A stretch of DNA of 64,000 bases from Cristatella mucedo (taxonomy: Eukaryota > Bryozoa > Phylactolaemata > Cristatellidae), in NCBI GenBank assembly GCA_009760855.2, contig WPIO01000049.1, forward strand, positions 2,808,501 to 2,872,500, in the 5' to 3' direction. The position numbers were made by a program, and so were the translations under genes. Below are positions 1-12,059 of the stretch, piece by piece. Numbering within the stretch: position 1 is the stretch's first letter; the number at the start of each line of letters is the position of its first letter. Below the pieces are notes generated by a model. It was given only the letters and a program-made list of their open reading frames with translations. It had not been told where the DNA came from and ran no database searches.

Positions 1-410
1 AAGCGATTATGGTCGCCCAGCGCACGGCCGCTGCCCCTGTCGCCACCGCTGCCCCTGGCACCCCCGCCCCAAGCCGCCACGACAGCAGTGAGAGCTGGCA
101 CTGGCGGCGGGCTGAAGCTGGGAGCCGTGCGGCCGGCTCGGCTATGAGTGCTCACCTGGCTCGCACTGCCGGACCGCGTAGGAGCAGAGGCGCTAGCGAC
201 TAATAATCACATGTTCTTTGTGCGCCTCAGACAATCCCGCATGCTGCAGCCGTGGCTCACACTGCGAGCGAGCGAGCGGTGCGGCCAGCCGGCATGACAT
301 ACTGCGATAGGCAACCGACGTCGTAGGCGTTGCTCCCCAATTGAGGGCTGGCGCTGGGAGGGCGGGCGGGCTCGGCGCCGGCCGCCCTCGCGGCGCCTCA
401 AGCGTACTGC
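1..410. other. GC-rich, low-complexity sequence, no gene recognised
   Basis: Imperfect GCC and CCCC runs on the plus strand give short open frames on both strands with no recognisable domain. The texture resembles the GCC-rich tracts that follow exon 2 of the opsin copies, but no exon is visible. Confidence 0.5.
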
Positions 411-414
411 CCGC

Positions 415-471
415 TGAATGTGAGGGAGAAGTCGCCCCGAAAGATGCGGGGCGACTTCTCCCTCACATTCA
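415..471. repeat. Perfect 24-bp inverted repeat, 9-base loop
   Basis: The left arm 415-438 and right arm 448-471 are exact reverse complements (TGAATGTGAGGGAGAAGTCG begins the left arm); the loop is GAAAGATGC. It would form a strong hairpin. It is too short for a typical microRNA precursor, and no terminal repeats of a transposon are seen around it. Confidence 0.9.
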
Positions 472-479
472 CGTTCGGC

Positions 480-1065
480 GGATCCGAAGAAGATGACTGA
501 ACACTCTTTTTTAAGTTTTCTCCTTCCATTTTACCCAATACGTACAGTAAATTTCGGGCAATGAACAGCAATCAATTGCTAATTCTTCAAAAAATCCTGC
601 AATTCATTCCAACCTTATAATAGCTATCCAGAAATTGGATATGGGAAGCTTTAATTCTCGAGACATAATTGCACAATAAATTATACAAGTTTTAAAGTAA
701 TCCGAAAAGGCTGATGTCATTGCTGTGCTCTTCTAATGGAGTAAACTGTTCAAGATGTAGGGCCATGGTGTGCCGTCACAACCACTGTAGACCAACTCCA
801 GTTGACCAATCTACATAGCTAGACAGAAAATAGGTACGACGGAAATTACTAGAGCTCACTCAATGACCATGCTGCTTCATATATGCACAGCACAGCTAAC
901 ACACTCAATCTCACAAATCTGGCTAAGCTACCTTTGGCTAAACGGGCGTGATTGCATAGTCGTCGCAGGTTAATGGTTTTATTTAATTGCATTAGCATCA
1001 TGAAAGTGGCAATTAAGAACGGTTTATTTAATCACCATTAAACATTTGGTAATGCTGTCTATACA
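480..1065. other. AT-rich stretch, nothing recognised
   Basis: No open frame of note, no repeat family recognised. Confidence 0.6.
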
Positions 1066-1067
1066 GC

Positions 1068-1120
1068 ATGTGTAAAGTGCCTAGAATGAGATTCCGTTCT
1101 CTGAGGGTACCATAAAAAGT
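1068..1120 (+). mobile_element. LINE family 1 tail fragment
   Basis: Short match to the family 3' end: TAAAGTGCCTAGAATGAGAT followed by TTCTCTGAGGGTACCATA. Old, 5' truncated. Confidence 0.6.
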
Positions 1121-1129
1121 GTTACTGAT

Positions 1130-3190
1130 GCTATCTCATAGAGTGCTAATGCAAGCATTTACCGGCAATATGTACTTCGCATTCTTTCTCTGCCGTTGCT
1201 AGTGTATATACTCAACTCAAGTCATGAGACCAAGGGTATGGGTCATCTAAGATTTTCTGTTACAGTTAAAAACAAAGCTGGTGGGAGAAGATTCAATATT
1301 TCTTGTGTATCATAGTGCCCTGCATTAAAAGGGCAACTGCATCCCTTTACCTAATCGCGAATATATGTTCGAGGGCAAAGCGAGCAATCAACGGCAAAGG
1401 CCTGGAAGCTTGTTCCATCACACTTTTCATGCCGATCTTTTGCCGATCTGTGACCCAAATCTGTGCACGCTAGCATCCAGAGGTCTTACTCACTGGCTGA
1501 TCGCCTCAGCAGCACAATACGGGAACATCACAATGAGCAGCTGTGGGAGTGGATGGCAACAACGGTCGGTCGTCTATGAGTCGGTGCCCTCGCTTGGGCC
1601 TACGGTCACTTTGCTGTGACGAGCTTAAATAGATGAACTGGTATGTAGCTTCGAGTCGCAAGAACCTTGCCGACGTCCAGAGTAAAGGTGAAAGAGTCTC
1701 ACTCGCTCGCCCATGTGCGCTTGCTGCAGCAATCGTCCGGCCCACTTTGCCCCGCGCCTTGCTTGTACAGCGACGGTATACGGATTGCCAGCTCGAGGAT
1801 CTGCCGATGGAACCGACGACCGGCCACTGGCTGCGCCGACAAGAACTGGCCAATCGAGGCGCTGTGGAGAAACGACGGCAGGTCAAAAATCAGCCAGATC
1901 TCAGCTTGCTTGCAAAGGACTCAGGTGTAGCACGAGAGCACTGCTAAATAGAAGTGTTCATTTAAATGGAGGATTAAGGTTCGGGTGAGACACGTTTATC
2001 TGAGTTTAAACATATACAACTAGCGAAATATTAGTGAATAATAGTAATTTTCACTGTTTCTAGGTAGATGACGTTATAAAATAACACTTACTACCTGGCG
2101 ACGGAAAATTGCGTTGCCCAGTATCATAGGTAGTACAAATTCGAAATATATCTACCGTTATTTTGGCGGCGTCGAACCAATGTCACATTAGTATCTCGAG
2201 GCATCAGTTTTCCTGACTAAACGATGCAATTGATAAGTAGATCATCTGACTCGCTCTTGGCTCAAGGGCCAGCTTCCTTGCCAGCAGGCTGGGATAGAAG
2301 CACCTTTGGGGGTATTTTTGGCTATGGATCTGCCTGAACAGCGATGCTACAGTTTCACCTGGTAAATAGAGCCAAGCTATGCTAGGGGAGGCGGTGGCGG
2401 CGGCGCTAGCCCTCCCACCCCATATCAGCTCGTCGTACCTAAGGCAGCTCGCCTCGTCCTTGGAAAGCTTGGGCACAGCGCTCAAGCATTCAATGTCACC
2501 CGTCTGCAATCAGCATCGAGCACACGGCCGTTCAGTGGCCCAGTTACGTCCCTGCAGCTGAACCCAACCTACTGAATTTAGAGGAACAGAGGCAGGATTG
2601 TGCTGCTGCGGCTGCTGCAGCTGCTGTAGCGGATGCAGTTGCAACTGCTGACACAGCTGTTGCTTGTTGCTTGCACTGCAGGTGCTCGCACAAGTCTCCA
2701 AGCAGGTAGAGAGTGACTTAGTAGGCGACGAAGCTCCCCCCTTTAGCCAGCCTGTTGTTTATCCAACGCCATGTGATAATGAAAAATCTGTTCAGTCGCT
2801 TTGAACGGCCTGCAAAAAGCAATCAATCACGTGGTATTTAAGACATGCACTGCATCGTGCTCAGGCAAGCATACAAAAGTGCACAAGAAACGTGCTTGCA
2901 CTAGCATTTGAGAGCACGTAAGACGACATCCACAACAGTCGGCTAGTATACCCATGGTTGCACTTTAATCACAAGCAAACAGACGTTGGCTCTTCACTGG
3001 GGGGGACTCTGAGAAATCTAAGGGCGAAGTATTCGTTTTTTAGCTAAGACTTACATGAAGAAAAACCAATGCGGGTGGTGTATGATAGTGTAGGTGTGAG
3101 TATATACGTGAATGTACAGGTGTATATAGATGCAATTTAGAGATGTGTATAGCTGTATGTATTGGTGCGGGTGCCAAAGACTAGCCAAAG
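1130..3190. other. No gene recognised; CTG-rich tract at 2600-2690
   Basis: Open frames up to 126 codons at 1506-1947 overlap on both strands and match nothing I know. 2600-2690 is an imperfect CTG/CAG tract that gives a Gln-rich frame on the minus strand. 3060-3170 is a decayed GT/GTAT-rich tract. Confidence 0.5.
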
Positions 3191-3194
3191 GCCC

Positions 3195-3420
3195 AATCAC
3201 CGAAACATTACAGCTTAGAGCCCAAGAAAGTCGAAGAGAGACGGCAGCCGGAAGTCAAGGATCTAGTGGTGCCAGAGTACTCTGGCTGAGCGAGGCAGTC
3301 TGGTAGCTGAACTGGTGCAAGAGTGAGATGCAAACTGTAGGTTAGACAGAGGATCTTGAAGTCGATTCGATTCTTGATAGGAAGACAGCGAAGGTCAGAC
3401 GGAAGTGGCATACGATATGT
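3195..3420 (-). mobile_element. LINE C-terminal-domain fragment
   Basis: The minus strand reads LRCLPIKNRIDFKILCLTY, the conserved region after the reverse transcriptase in CR1/L2-type LINEs, then PEYSGTTRSLTS. Decayed and 5' truncated; sequence differs from families 1 and 2 described here. Confidence 0.65.
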
Positions 3421-3439
3421 CGTACCGTTGACGTTAGAC

Positions 3440-4860
3440 TAGACGGGCTGCCGAGCTATGCACCTTGACAGACTAAGACGACTGGTGGCAAAGGACCGCA
3501 ATCTCAAATAAAGAAAAAAATGAATTTATCCAGGCGCGAGGTCTCAAATGCATTTGTTATTTTACATGTCCCACCGCCATATAAGCCAGCCCTGGTTTTG
3601 GCAATCTATGTTCCTCCGATGAATATTGGGGTGACTTGAAAGTAAATTCAGTGTGCTCATCCAGTTACAAGGCATTTTGGAATAGCATGCCAAGACTGAG
3701 GGAAGACGTCACTGGATTAATGCTAAATCAGTTTGCAGTAGCTCGATGCTGGGCTAAAAGTAAAGTAAAAGAAAAGTTACCGATTGGCTGATCGAACAGC
3801 CCCATTTACATGGCGGCAGAAAACCTGAAGCCGCGATCGATCCATCTCCTTGCAGCTAAACCTATTGACAGCAGTGCTTGCTAGGCTTCCGAGACTCGTT
3901 AAGCCCTCGCCTCCAATGGAAAGCAGCTTAACCACCTGTTTGGAAAATGCCAGGAATGCATACAAACGTGTTGTGCGGCTTTCGTGTCTGAACAGAACTA
4001 GGCCACAAGCACAGAGCTATTATATTATAGTGCTATTAACGGCCTAACGTAGCTAAATTGGTCACAATGTGATGGCGCCAGAGGCCACTGCACTAGCGGT
4101 CCTAAACAGTAATTAGTACGAAAGTGTCAGCCTTAATCTGCCTTTCAGGGAGTTTGCAAGCAATCCAGAGTTGCGATAAATAAGTTGTGTATCACGAGAA
4201 TGGCTGCGTGAATATAGTTCCCTGTAGCCATGGAATTTACTGCTTTACGCGAACGACATAAACTTGTTGTCCAGTTATGTGCGCCACTTATTGCTGCTAA
4301 GCTCTGCTTTAGTCGGCATATTTGCTTGCATTGGTGCTGCGTCTATGACTCGTTACCGGTACATCGATGTACCTGCTTCACTAGTCACCTGCAGCTTCAC
4401 TGGTACCCTTCACCTGTAACTGTGAACTCTACCTATACCTATCACGAGTGTGCAATGAATAGCAGCCGTAACGCGCGCTCGTGGCAAAGTACATCGAAAA
4501 ATTCAAGAGCTGCTACAGGGCTTTCGCAATAGTTCGTGTATCAAATTTCTGCTGTGAGCTCCGCCATCGCAGCCATAACTATGTGCATGGGTTCTGCATC
4601 CACATCTTGCGACCCTTTCTCTACTCCCCCCCCGAGGTACTAGTTCATAAGTAATTCGGTCATGGGACAACGAGATCTATCGTCTTTGCATTGTCGGCCC
4701 ATAGGTGCTTCTCTGCACAGCTGCTCGTATTGAGATTGCTAATCCTAGAACGCATGAGCTCCAGCTACCTCACCTCCAGCTTGCCTGCCGCCCGGGGCTG
4801 ACGAACTTATGTGAAGGTCATGTCACCAAGTCATTTTGAAATACACACTTTCTGCCGGAA
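3440..4860. other. No gene recognised
   Basis: Only short unremarkable frames. A small stretch near 3580-3620 reads ALVLAIYVPPMN on the plus strand, which faintly recalls a LINE endonuclease, but it is too short to call. Confidence 0.5.
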
Positions 4861-4862
4861 GC

Positions 4863-4866
<4 letters not shown>

Positions 4867-4905
<39 letters not shown>

Positions 4906-4966
4906 TCTCTCTCTCTCTCTGTCTCTGTCTCTGTCTCTGTCTCTGTCTCTGTCTCTCTCTTCCTTC
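4867..4966 (+). repeat. CT microsatellite passing into a GTCTCT hexamer array
   Basis: About 50 bases of CT, then six or more GTCTCT units (about 4920-4957). Open frames here are repeat artefacts. Confidence 0.95.
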
Positions 4967-4974
4967 CTTCACTA

Positions 4975-5800
4975 TTGGAGCCAGCTTACCGTGATCGTGC
5001 GAACACGTCCAGCATACGTAACGCTGCTTCCTCGTTCAAATACAGCAGATACGTCATTGTAGGGACAGCCATCCTCATTAGTCGTCGTTCGAACACTCGT
5101 CGCCCGAACGGCGGCACACCTTTGTGCAGCAGTGCTCTCTTCATTCTGCTGTAAAGACCGAAGCGCAACCACTGGTGCGCGCCAGTCGCCACCAAGCGCA
5201 GGGAGACATAGCCATCTCGCGTGCGGCCATCATAACAATGGGGGAGCATAACGCATATCAGCTCTTTCGTCCGACCATCGCCCGATCCAATCGAAGCGAC
5301 GCTGTGTGTGCCGACATCACGTTGATGTCAAGTCGGTGTCACGTCGTGACACGCTTGGGTGGAGTTTTCGGTGAGGACGCCTGCAGATCCGGGCCTAGAG
5401 AATTCGTACAGTTCGTTGTTAAGAGAAGCACAAGGTCGGAGGGTCATGCCAGGGTCTGACGATGGTCACATGAATCGCAGGGGAGGGCTCTCGAGGAATT
5501 TAGAGACCTGTAAGTGGCGGCAGCAGCCGTACACCTGATGAGGAATGTGCCTCTAGGTCGGCAGCCAGAGCACGTGTCATTGCACACGAGCTTTGGAGGT
5601 TCGTTGTGAGCCGTCACGCACTGAGCGCCGAGCTGAGACGACCGTCGTTGGCGAACGGTTCTCGCTCTGCCGCACAGCTAGCCATATGTAACAGCAGCGA
5701 CGATCGGCTGGTTAGTTCTAGCTACTTCCGGTTAGTTATAGCTACGTTTGTGCGAACGCCCGAGTCGGCCGTCATCTCTCCGCTCCTTAAGCAGGGACCT
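4975..5800. other. No gene recognised
   Basis: Overlapping short frames on both strands. A 17-base near-palindrome (GTGTCACGTCGTGACAC) lies near 5336. Confidence 0.5.
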
Positions 5801-5829
5801 CCAGGCTAACGGCCGACGCCTCCTGAGGA

Positions 5830-6890
5830 GAGCCGCGTACCCTTGGAGGAGAGGACGCGTACCCTGGGAGGAGAGGACGCGTCTACTGCGGCGGGTCGTG
5901 TGAGACAGAAGTTTCGACGTTTTGCTGCCGCGAGAGGCGATTTCGCCGCTCCCCCGAGTCGCCTAGCGACCGCATGCAAACGGTTTCGAGCGCTGGCAGT
6001 GGCGAGGTGTGGTGGTGGCGACGGGTCACCCGCCCGGTCGCTCGGCCACTCTAGCGCATCGCCTTCGCTTCCGGTGGCGCCAGCAGAAAAAGCGGCTCAG
6101 CTTCGCCAATGGCGGCCACAGGGCTCGACCGATCTTTTGTCCGACGTTGGCGGCGGCGCCGGCGCTTCCGGCGGATGTGACGACGAACACTCTCAGACGC
6201 TGGCACTCGAGCAGCTGCAGACGACTCGACGCTGCAGTTACTCGGCTCTGGAAGTCTAGGAGAAGCTGGAAGCAAGCTTGCCCCGCCGCTCTCTCGCACT
6301 GCAGGAGCTGGGAGCCGCCAAGTCGCCCTCGCCGCCCTTTCGCCCAACTTGAGCGTGCGCGCGGGCTGGCGCCTCTCACGGACCGACGGAGCAGGAGAGC
6401 GCCCTTCCGGCGACGCTTCGCTTGACACTGAGTGCCGCGTCGAGCGAAGCGTCGCCGAGTGCTCGGCGGCGGCAAAAGACGCTGTCACTGGCGGCCGGCT
6501 CTTTTTGTTTCAGGGCTCCCGAGAGCTTGAGAGAGGGACCGTCCCGTACCGCCCTCGGTCATTGAGTGCTGGAAGCGAAGTTTGCTCAAGGTGCAGCCTC
6601 CTTCGGGGTCTGGCTAAGCTAGGCGCCTCATTGTGCAGAGCGGGCAGCGTCTTCCATGCGTGCTCTAATCAAAGCAAAGCGAAACGCGCCTGGCGTTTAT
6701 GAAGCCTTACATTGCCAGCCTCGCCCAATCTCCTCGAGTCAGCCGCCTCAGAAGCCACAACGCATCGCACTCGGCGACGGCGGCGGCGGCAGCGGCGGCT
6801 TGGTGACCGACTGGCCTCGGGCATGCCGCTGGCCAAATGAGGCTACAAGCCGCAGTGGCCGAGCCTCACTTTCGGGCTAATGGCAATCTA
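5830..6890. other. CpG-rich block, possible promoter or first exon of an unseen gene
   Basis: Strongly GC- and CpG-rich, with a 25-base unit (GGAGGAGAGGACGCG core) repeated at 5835-5885 and a GGC repeat at 6775-6800. Open frames of 117-149 codons exist in several frames on both strands, as expected from base composition alone. No known domain; no gene is called. Confidence 0.45.
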
Positions 6891-7465
6891 CGCGAGCTTA
6901 GCATGTCACTACAAGGCGCTAAAGTCAAGTAGATGAGGATGAAAAACTAATCATTTTGAAATAAGCTGAGAGGAGGGAGCCATTCTCTGGGCAGCAATTC
7001 ACATAGGAAAAAAATAAGCAACTGGTTGGTGACGAAGCCGTCTGGCCGCGGTTTGAGCTCGTGAAGCTTATGAGGGTGTTAATGTTTACTTAAGGGGTGA
7101 GAGCGAATATTGTAAAGAGTGTGGATTTTAAGCTTGCATTTAGACTTTACGCCAGGTCGCCTGATTTCATGGCTTCCATTGGCTGACCGCTCCAAGCTGT
7201 CAGTCTTCGGGAGTGGAGAAGCTGATTCCCTGAAGGAGGATTATGACTGATTAGAGGGAATGCTGAATGACTTGAATTCAGAAGAGCTGGCAGTGGGCGA
7301 GGCGAAGCGTGATTCGGCGGTGAGATTGAAAATGCAGGAAGGAAGATGAGGACGAAGGGATATTTACTTGAGTCGAGTTATGCACACGTGCAGGCCGGCA
7401 CCCACGGGCACAAAGTAGTAAAAGGAAAGCGGATGCACTAAGCACTCAGAGAACGACTTTGTGGA
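6890..7465. other. No gene recognised
   Basis: Nothing identifiable apart from the start of the LINE that follows. Confidence 0.5.
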
Positions 7466-7469
7466 GTAA

Positions 7470-8165
7470 TAATAATGATAATAATAATAATGCACTTGAT
7501 AAAGCGCCGTCAGAGAACTCAATCTCTCTTTCTAGGCGCTTTAGATTTGCTGCAAAGGAAACGCGATCGAATGGTGAATGGTATCAGGATCGATAAACAA
7601 CATGAATAATAAGGACAGGGGTGACACGCACAGGATCAGGGTGCAAGTATCGTGAGTGGCAGCATGCATAGTGTCAGCATGCATAAGCACACATGGACGA
7701 TTCACAGCTATCCACTAAATGCTCTCCTAAATAGGTCCGTTTTTAAATTATTTTTAAATGTGGTCAAGTCAGGGGATGTCGTGACAAAAGTCGGGAGTGA
7801 GTTCCAGGCTTTAAGAGCATACAAACTAAATATATGGTCTCCAAATAATTTGAGGTTTGTACCAAGGTATTAGTAAACAGCTGAATTCCGGAAAGCCAGT
7901 GGAATTATGCCTGGCCTTGTGGGGGAGTAAATCTGATAGCTAAGCCGAAGCCAAAGAATGAAGGGACCTCCAATTAAGTGACAAAACCTTGAAGTTGATC
8001 CGTTGCTTGACTGGTAGCCAGTGCACGTCAGCTACAAGTGAAGTGATGTGGCAACGGCAATTTAGAAATTCAAAAATTATAGAGGATAAAAAGATTAGAG
8101 CTTGAAATCTGCGAGACTGCAGTGATTTAGCAGCACCGTCTATCGATCAGGCTGATGGCTGAAAT
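7470..8165 (-). mobile_element. LINE family 1, 5'-truncated copy
   Basis: The TAATAATAATAA tail at the low-coordinate end is followed by GCACTTGATAAAGCGCCGTC, the reverse complement of the family tail, then the C-terminal region up to about 8060-8165. Frames are broken. Same family as 24980-25735. Confidence 0.85.
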
Positions 8166-8169
8166 TTCA

Positions 8170-9510
8170 CTGAGGTAGCTCCGACGTGCATTGACTTAAT
8201 TTATTAGGTTTCTACACCGAGCGAGTCAGTTGAGCTGCAATCGCTGTTTTGCAACGTCAGCCTGCCTAGTGCTGTGAAGCGGCCAACAAGATGACTAATA
8301 GGCGTGGCTTCCACATGGCGCGTGGACGCCATCTCTCGGCGTAGCTGGACGCCATCGTTCGGAAAACTTAAGCAGCTGCCTACTAGCAGAAGCTTGTTCG
8401 TGCGGGGCCTTGCAGTCCAGTCCTGTTTACAATCCCGTAAGAAGTATTTTTAGGCGTCAAACGTTCGTGAGAACCATTCTGCAGTAGCTTGAATTTACCT
8501 TGGCATGTGTAGACACACTCAGACGCACGTGACCATGCCGAGGTGTCGTTGGAAGCATTCATTTCGCACCGGCGTATCCTGCTGCCAGAGTTTCGGTTCT
8601 TTCCAGATGTGTTCGCCAGGCCCTACACCTACACTGACCTAAGCGATGCGAGCACTGGCTTTACTCACACGGAGTTTCTTCGACTGTGACGTAACAACCA
8701 CAATGGCTAAAATCAGTGGCTTCTTCTGCATGCGCTTTGGGCCTGTTTTTATGTAATAGCAGAAGCGTATTATTACTTCGTGCGGAAATTGAGGATACAG
8801 ACTATTCGGTACATGCCAAATTACCAGAATTCCCGCTTACTACGTGCGCGTGTGAACAGTTTAAGCTCTTTACAAAACTGGTGTTTTTGTTCAAATAGTT
8901 GGGTCGATAGCCGTTAAGGCTCTTCTGACGGTATTCAAATGAGGCTTTTGAATAAAATGGTCGGTTAGGGTTATCAATCGCCCGAGCAGCCTAATTTCGG
9001 CGAAAAGCGAGCGGGGGGGGAGGCTCCGACGCGGTGTCAAGCAGCGCTCTGCCTCAGTGGCCGGCCAGCGACCAGCAGCCAAGCTACACCGCTACTGCGC
9101 CTCGACAGCTTACAATCGGCGTACGACAGCTTACTTCTTCCTTTCCTTATTGCTGTGGAGCTCGGTGGCTTCCGAGTGATAGACGTCGGCCATCTGCTAA
9201 GCAAAGCGGAAGTCTGGGAATTTTATGCAGCCCTCTGATTAATAATAATACTGATAATATTAAAATGATGTAGATACTAATTTTATTTACAGATTTAAAT
9301 GACTTAGCCTGTGATTTCTGCAACGGAGAGTATGCTAACTCACTTTGCGTTTGAGGGCATTCGACCGCCCTTCGACCATGGCTACATTCGCTTTCTGCGC
9401 AATAGCTAAAATGGGTCCTGGAAAAAGGGGCTATGCACTGGAAGCAGGGAAGTTGGAAATCGTGATTTTAACGCAAGCTCAAAAATGGCTCCAAAGAATT
9501 TAAGGTGATC
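8170..9510. other. No gene recognised
   Basis: Short frames only. TGGACGCCAT occurs twice near 8325-8355, and a G-run lies at 9012-9019. Confidence 0.5.
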
Positions 9511-9514
9511 TAAC

Positions 9515-9990
9515 TGAGACGATTACTATAATAGTATACGCGAGCATGGTAGATTGCGTAATAAAATCCTTATAATGTGGTATTAAGCTTAAGTCTTTAT
9601 TTCTTATGCCTCAGATCTAGAAAAAATGCCAAGATTGTCTACACCTTTCGGTAATGTCACCAGGACCCTAATTAACTTTAAAAAAAACGCATTGCTTATG
9701 GGAAAATGACAAATTCAATTCGCTTGGTCTTCATTTTGTCAGAAAAACAGGAAATGAAGTAAAACCGACGTGAACTTTCTCTCAATTTTTAAAAATATTA
9801 CCGCTCAAAAGGGCGAAGAATTGAGTACTCGTTCTACATTTACGGCTATGAAACAAATTGCTCTCGAAGAAGAAGAAGAAGAAGAAGAAACCTCTTAACA
9901 TATTCCGAAATCACGTTTTACTTGACTGTCCGAAGCAACGACATGTAAAGCCAAGTGTATCTAGGTGAATGCAAGAAAGTGCTCATTTAC
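9515..9990. repeat. Dispersed repeat R1, copy 1
   Basis: Similar along most of its length to 38845-39315. Shared blocks include ATTACTATAATAGTATACGC (start), CTTTATTTCTTATGCCTCAG, GTCACCAGGACC, the phrase CCGCTCAAAAG and CTCGTTCTACAT. No open frame and no terminal repeats recognised; family unknown. A GAA microsatellite at 9868-9891 lies inside. Confidence 0.65.
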
Positions 9991-10149
9991 ACTTTAAAGA
10001 ATTTAAAGAGGCGAAAGGCTCGTATCTCGAAACACTCGAATGTCGAGATACTATCGTAAGCCAAATTACCACTCTAGACGATACGCTGGAAAGTGACCTA
10101 ATAAGAGGCTAAAAAATATATATATTTAACTAATCTGAAAACACCCTAA

Positions 10150-10290
10150 AATAACGTAATCTATTCGGGCGCTTCACGCATGCCAGAGGGCTCGAGCCCA
10201 CGACCTCGGCCAAACCTTGGTCCCAGGGCGAGTGCCTTCACCCGGCTAGTCTGCTTTTCGAGCGTATGCCCTAGCCAACCGGCGTAGTGT
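10150..10290 (-). mobile_element. tRNA-derived SINE S1
   Basis: The minus strand has an A-box-like region (GGGTGAAGGCACTCGCC), a B box GGGCTCGAGCCC and GTGAAGCGCCCGAATAGA, the start of the LINE family 1 type tail. Matches 26190-26330. Confidence 0.75.
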
Positions 10291-10299
10291 AACGCCCCT

Positions 10300-10640
10300 T
10301 GAAATAACTTGAATGAGGACTGCAACACAATTCGTTGCTCAAGTGGAGTACAGACAGCGAGGCTCTACAAATTCACTAAATTTTGCGTTAATTATTGCTC
10401 AGTTTCTAGGTAAAATTATCAGGGTATTTTTGAGTCGCACAGTTTGGCCCACGAGGGCAGCCAATAATTTTTAGCCATTACCTACCCGAAAGAGCGAGGA
10501 TGCTTCAATTACTACGCTCACCTGCAATCTCAGCAACAATCGGACACGTGTTACACTAAATGTTAACAATGAGATGTGGCGTCTCATCAAATAGAGTCTC
10601 ACTCTCTTTCTGAGCAGGAACAGCCCGTGCAAACTGGCTT
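10300..10640. other. No gene recognised
   Basis: AT-rich, no feature identified. Confidence 0.5.
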
Positions 10641-11330
10641 GTAAACAATTTGACTAGCTCTCTAGTTCTCTCTCGGCATGATTATTGTAATTCCCTTTTG
10701 GCTGGGCTTCCAAAGAACGCTCTTATACCACTACAGCTGACTATGAACATGGCTGCAAGGCTGGTCTTCAAGTCCCAGCGGTTTGAGCACGTGTCACCTC
10801 TGCTGAAAGAGCTAGGATGGTTTCCAGTTCAGCAAAGGATACAGAGCAAAGTTCTTACGCTGACCCACAAAGCCCGCCACGGCTTGGCTCCTTCGTACCT
10901 AGCTGAACTGCTGCATCAGTTTCAGCCTGTTCGCGCCCTCAGGTCCTGTGTGGACAATACATTAGCTGTCCCATTCCTCCGCTCAAAGACAGTTGGTGAC
11001 AGAAGCTTTAGCTCTGCAGGTCCTAGACTGTGGAACTCGCTTCCACAATTCTTACGCAACGACAACTACTCTCCAATTGCCGACTATGGCACATCTTTTT
11101 CAGCGGTCCTGAATTGCTGCTTCTATGCTACTCGCTACCTCAACTGCTCTCCTGACTCTGCTATGCTTCCCACTTTCTCTTTGTTGCGTGAGACGAAGTC
11201 TGTTGGCTACCGAATGCGTACCGAAAGCCGCTTAGGCTGTGAGTGGGCTATACAAAACTCTCCTGCGTAACACCCTCATGGTCTTTATGACTTTGTAGAG
11301 TTACTGACGGTGATGCATTACATTACATTC
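10640..11330 (+). mobile_element. LINE family 2, C-terminal part
   Basis: A 206-codon open frame (10650-11270) holds the region after the reverse transcriptase: LSRHDYCNSLLAGLP, NMAARLVFKS, LGWFPVQQRIQSKVLTLTHK and GDRSFSSAGPRLWNSLPQF. The element ends in CATTACATTACATT, a short tail repeat typical of CR1/L2-type LINEs. 5' truncated; the open frame suggests it is relatively young. Confidence 0.9.
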
Positions 11331-11344
11331 TGAACACGTGAGAC

Positions 11345-11513
11345 AAATGCTTTGGAAGCTTCGGAAGCAGCCGACGAATAGTAAAAGCCGCGCCGGTACA
11401 CGGCCCAATTATGGGACCAATAGGAGGAGAGCAACAGCTCCATAAATGGCGCCTAAGCCGCAGCAGCAAGACCGTGGCGTTAGCGTAGAACCCAATGGAA
11501 AAGAAAATAGATT
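11345..11513 (-). pseudogene. Possible opsin exon 2 relic (locus X)
   Basis: On the minus strand, after an acceptor-like CTTTTATCAG, the sequence gives GFYANATVLLLRLRR, which matches the TM1 GxxxNAT pattern of opsin A. About 30 bases are then missing relative to A. In the shifted frame MEL and SSA follow, 19 residues apart exactly as in A. A LINE family 2 copy ends at the 3' side of the relic. Short matches only, so this is a tentative call. Confidence 0.35.
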
Positions 11514-11559
11514 CTGATAAAAGACAGCAGGTACAAAGCATCAGACATGGCATTCAATG

Positions 11560-11795
11560 AGGTAGCCCAATAATTGACGCCCGTGCGGATATGCCGATAC
11601 TACGCGACAGAGCCTTCCACTTACGGGTCTCTCTAACAAAGAATGTACGGTCTTACCTAGCAGATTCTATGTAGCAGCACCTCAAGTGATAAATCAGAAA
11701 TCACAACGCAAAGTTTGCAATGTTTGACACGATTGGATAATGTGTGTCGTCTGGCAGCTGAATCCTTTGCAAGTACCACCTCTGGCCAGCATGAG
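11560..11795. other. No gene recognised
   Basis: Short stretch before the microsatellite; nothing identified. Confidence 0.5.
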
Positions 11796-11799
11796 AGAT

Positions 11800-11884
<85 letters not shown>

Positions 11885-11908
11885 GAGATAGAACGTGTGT
11901 GTGTGGGT

Positions 11909-11976
<68 letters not shown>
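11800..11976 (+). repeat. Compound GA and GT microsatellite
   Basis: About 90 bases of GA (11803-11890) followed by about 80 bases of GT (11894-11974). The 78-115 codon frames across it are artefacts. Confidence 0.97.
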
Positions 11977-11977
<1 letters not shown>

Positions 11978-12059
11978 CACGCGTGCCAGAGAGAGCGAGA
12001 GATGGAGAGGGGTAGAAGGACAGTTAACGCGTTCGATTGAGAGTGCAACTTAGATAGAA

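Noticed and set aside
6009-6488. Overlapping frames of 138-149 codons on both strands
   Set aside because: High GC content removes stops; the products are Arg/Ala-rich without domain or start context.
11657-12048. Frames rich in Thr-His, Ser-Leu or Glu-Arg dipeptides
   Set aside because: Pure translation of GA and GT microsatellites; the same holds for 4811-5062, 29581-30033 and 51460-51744.
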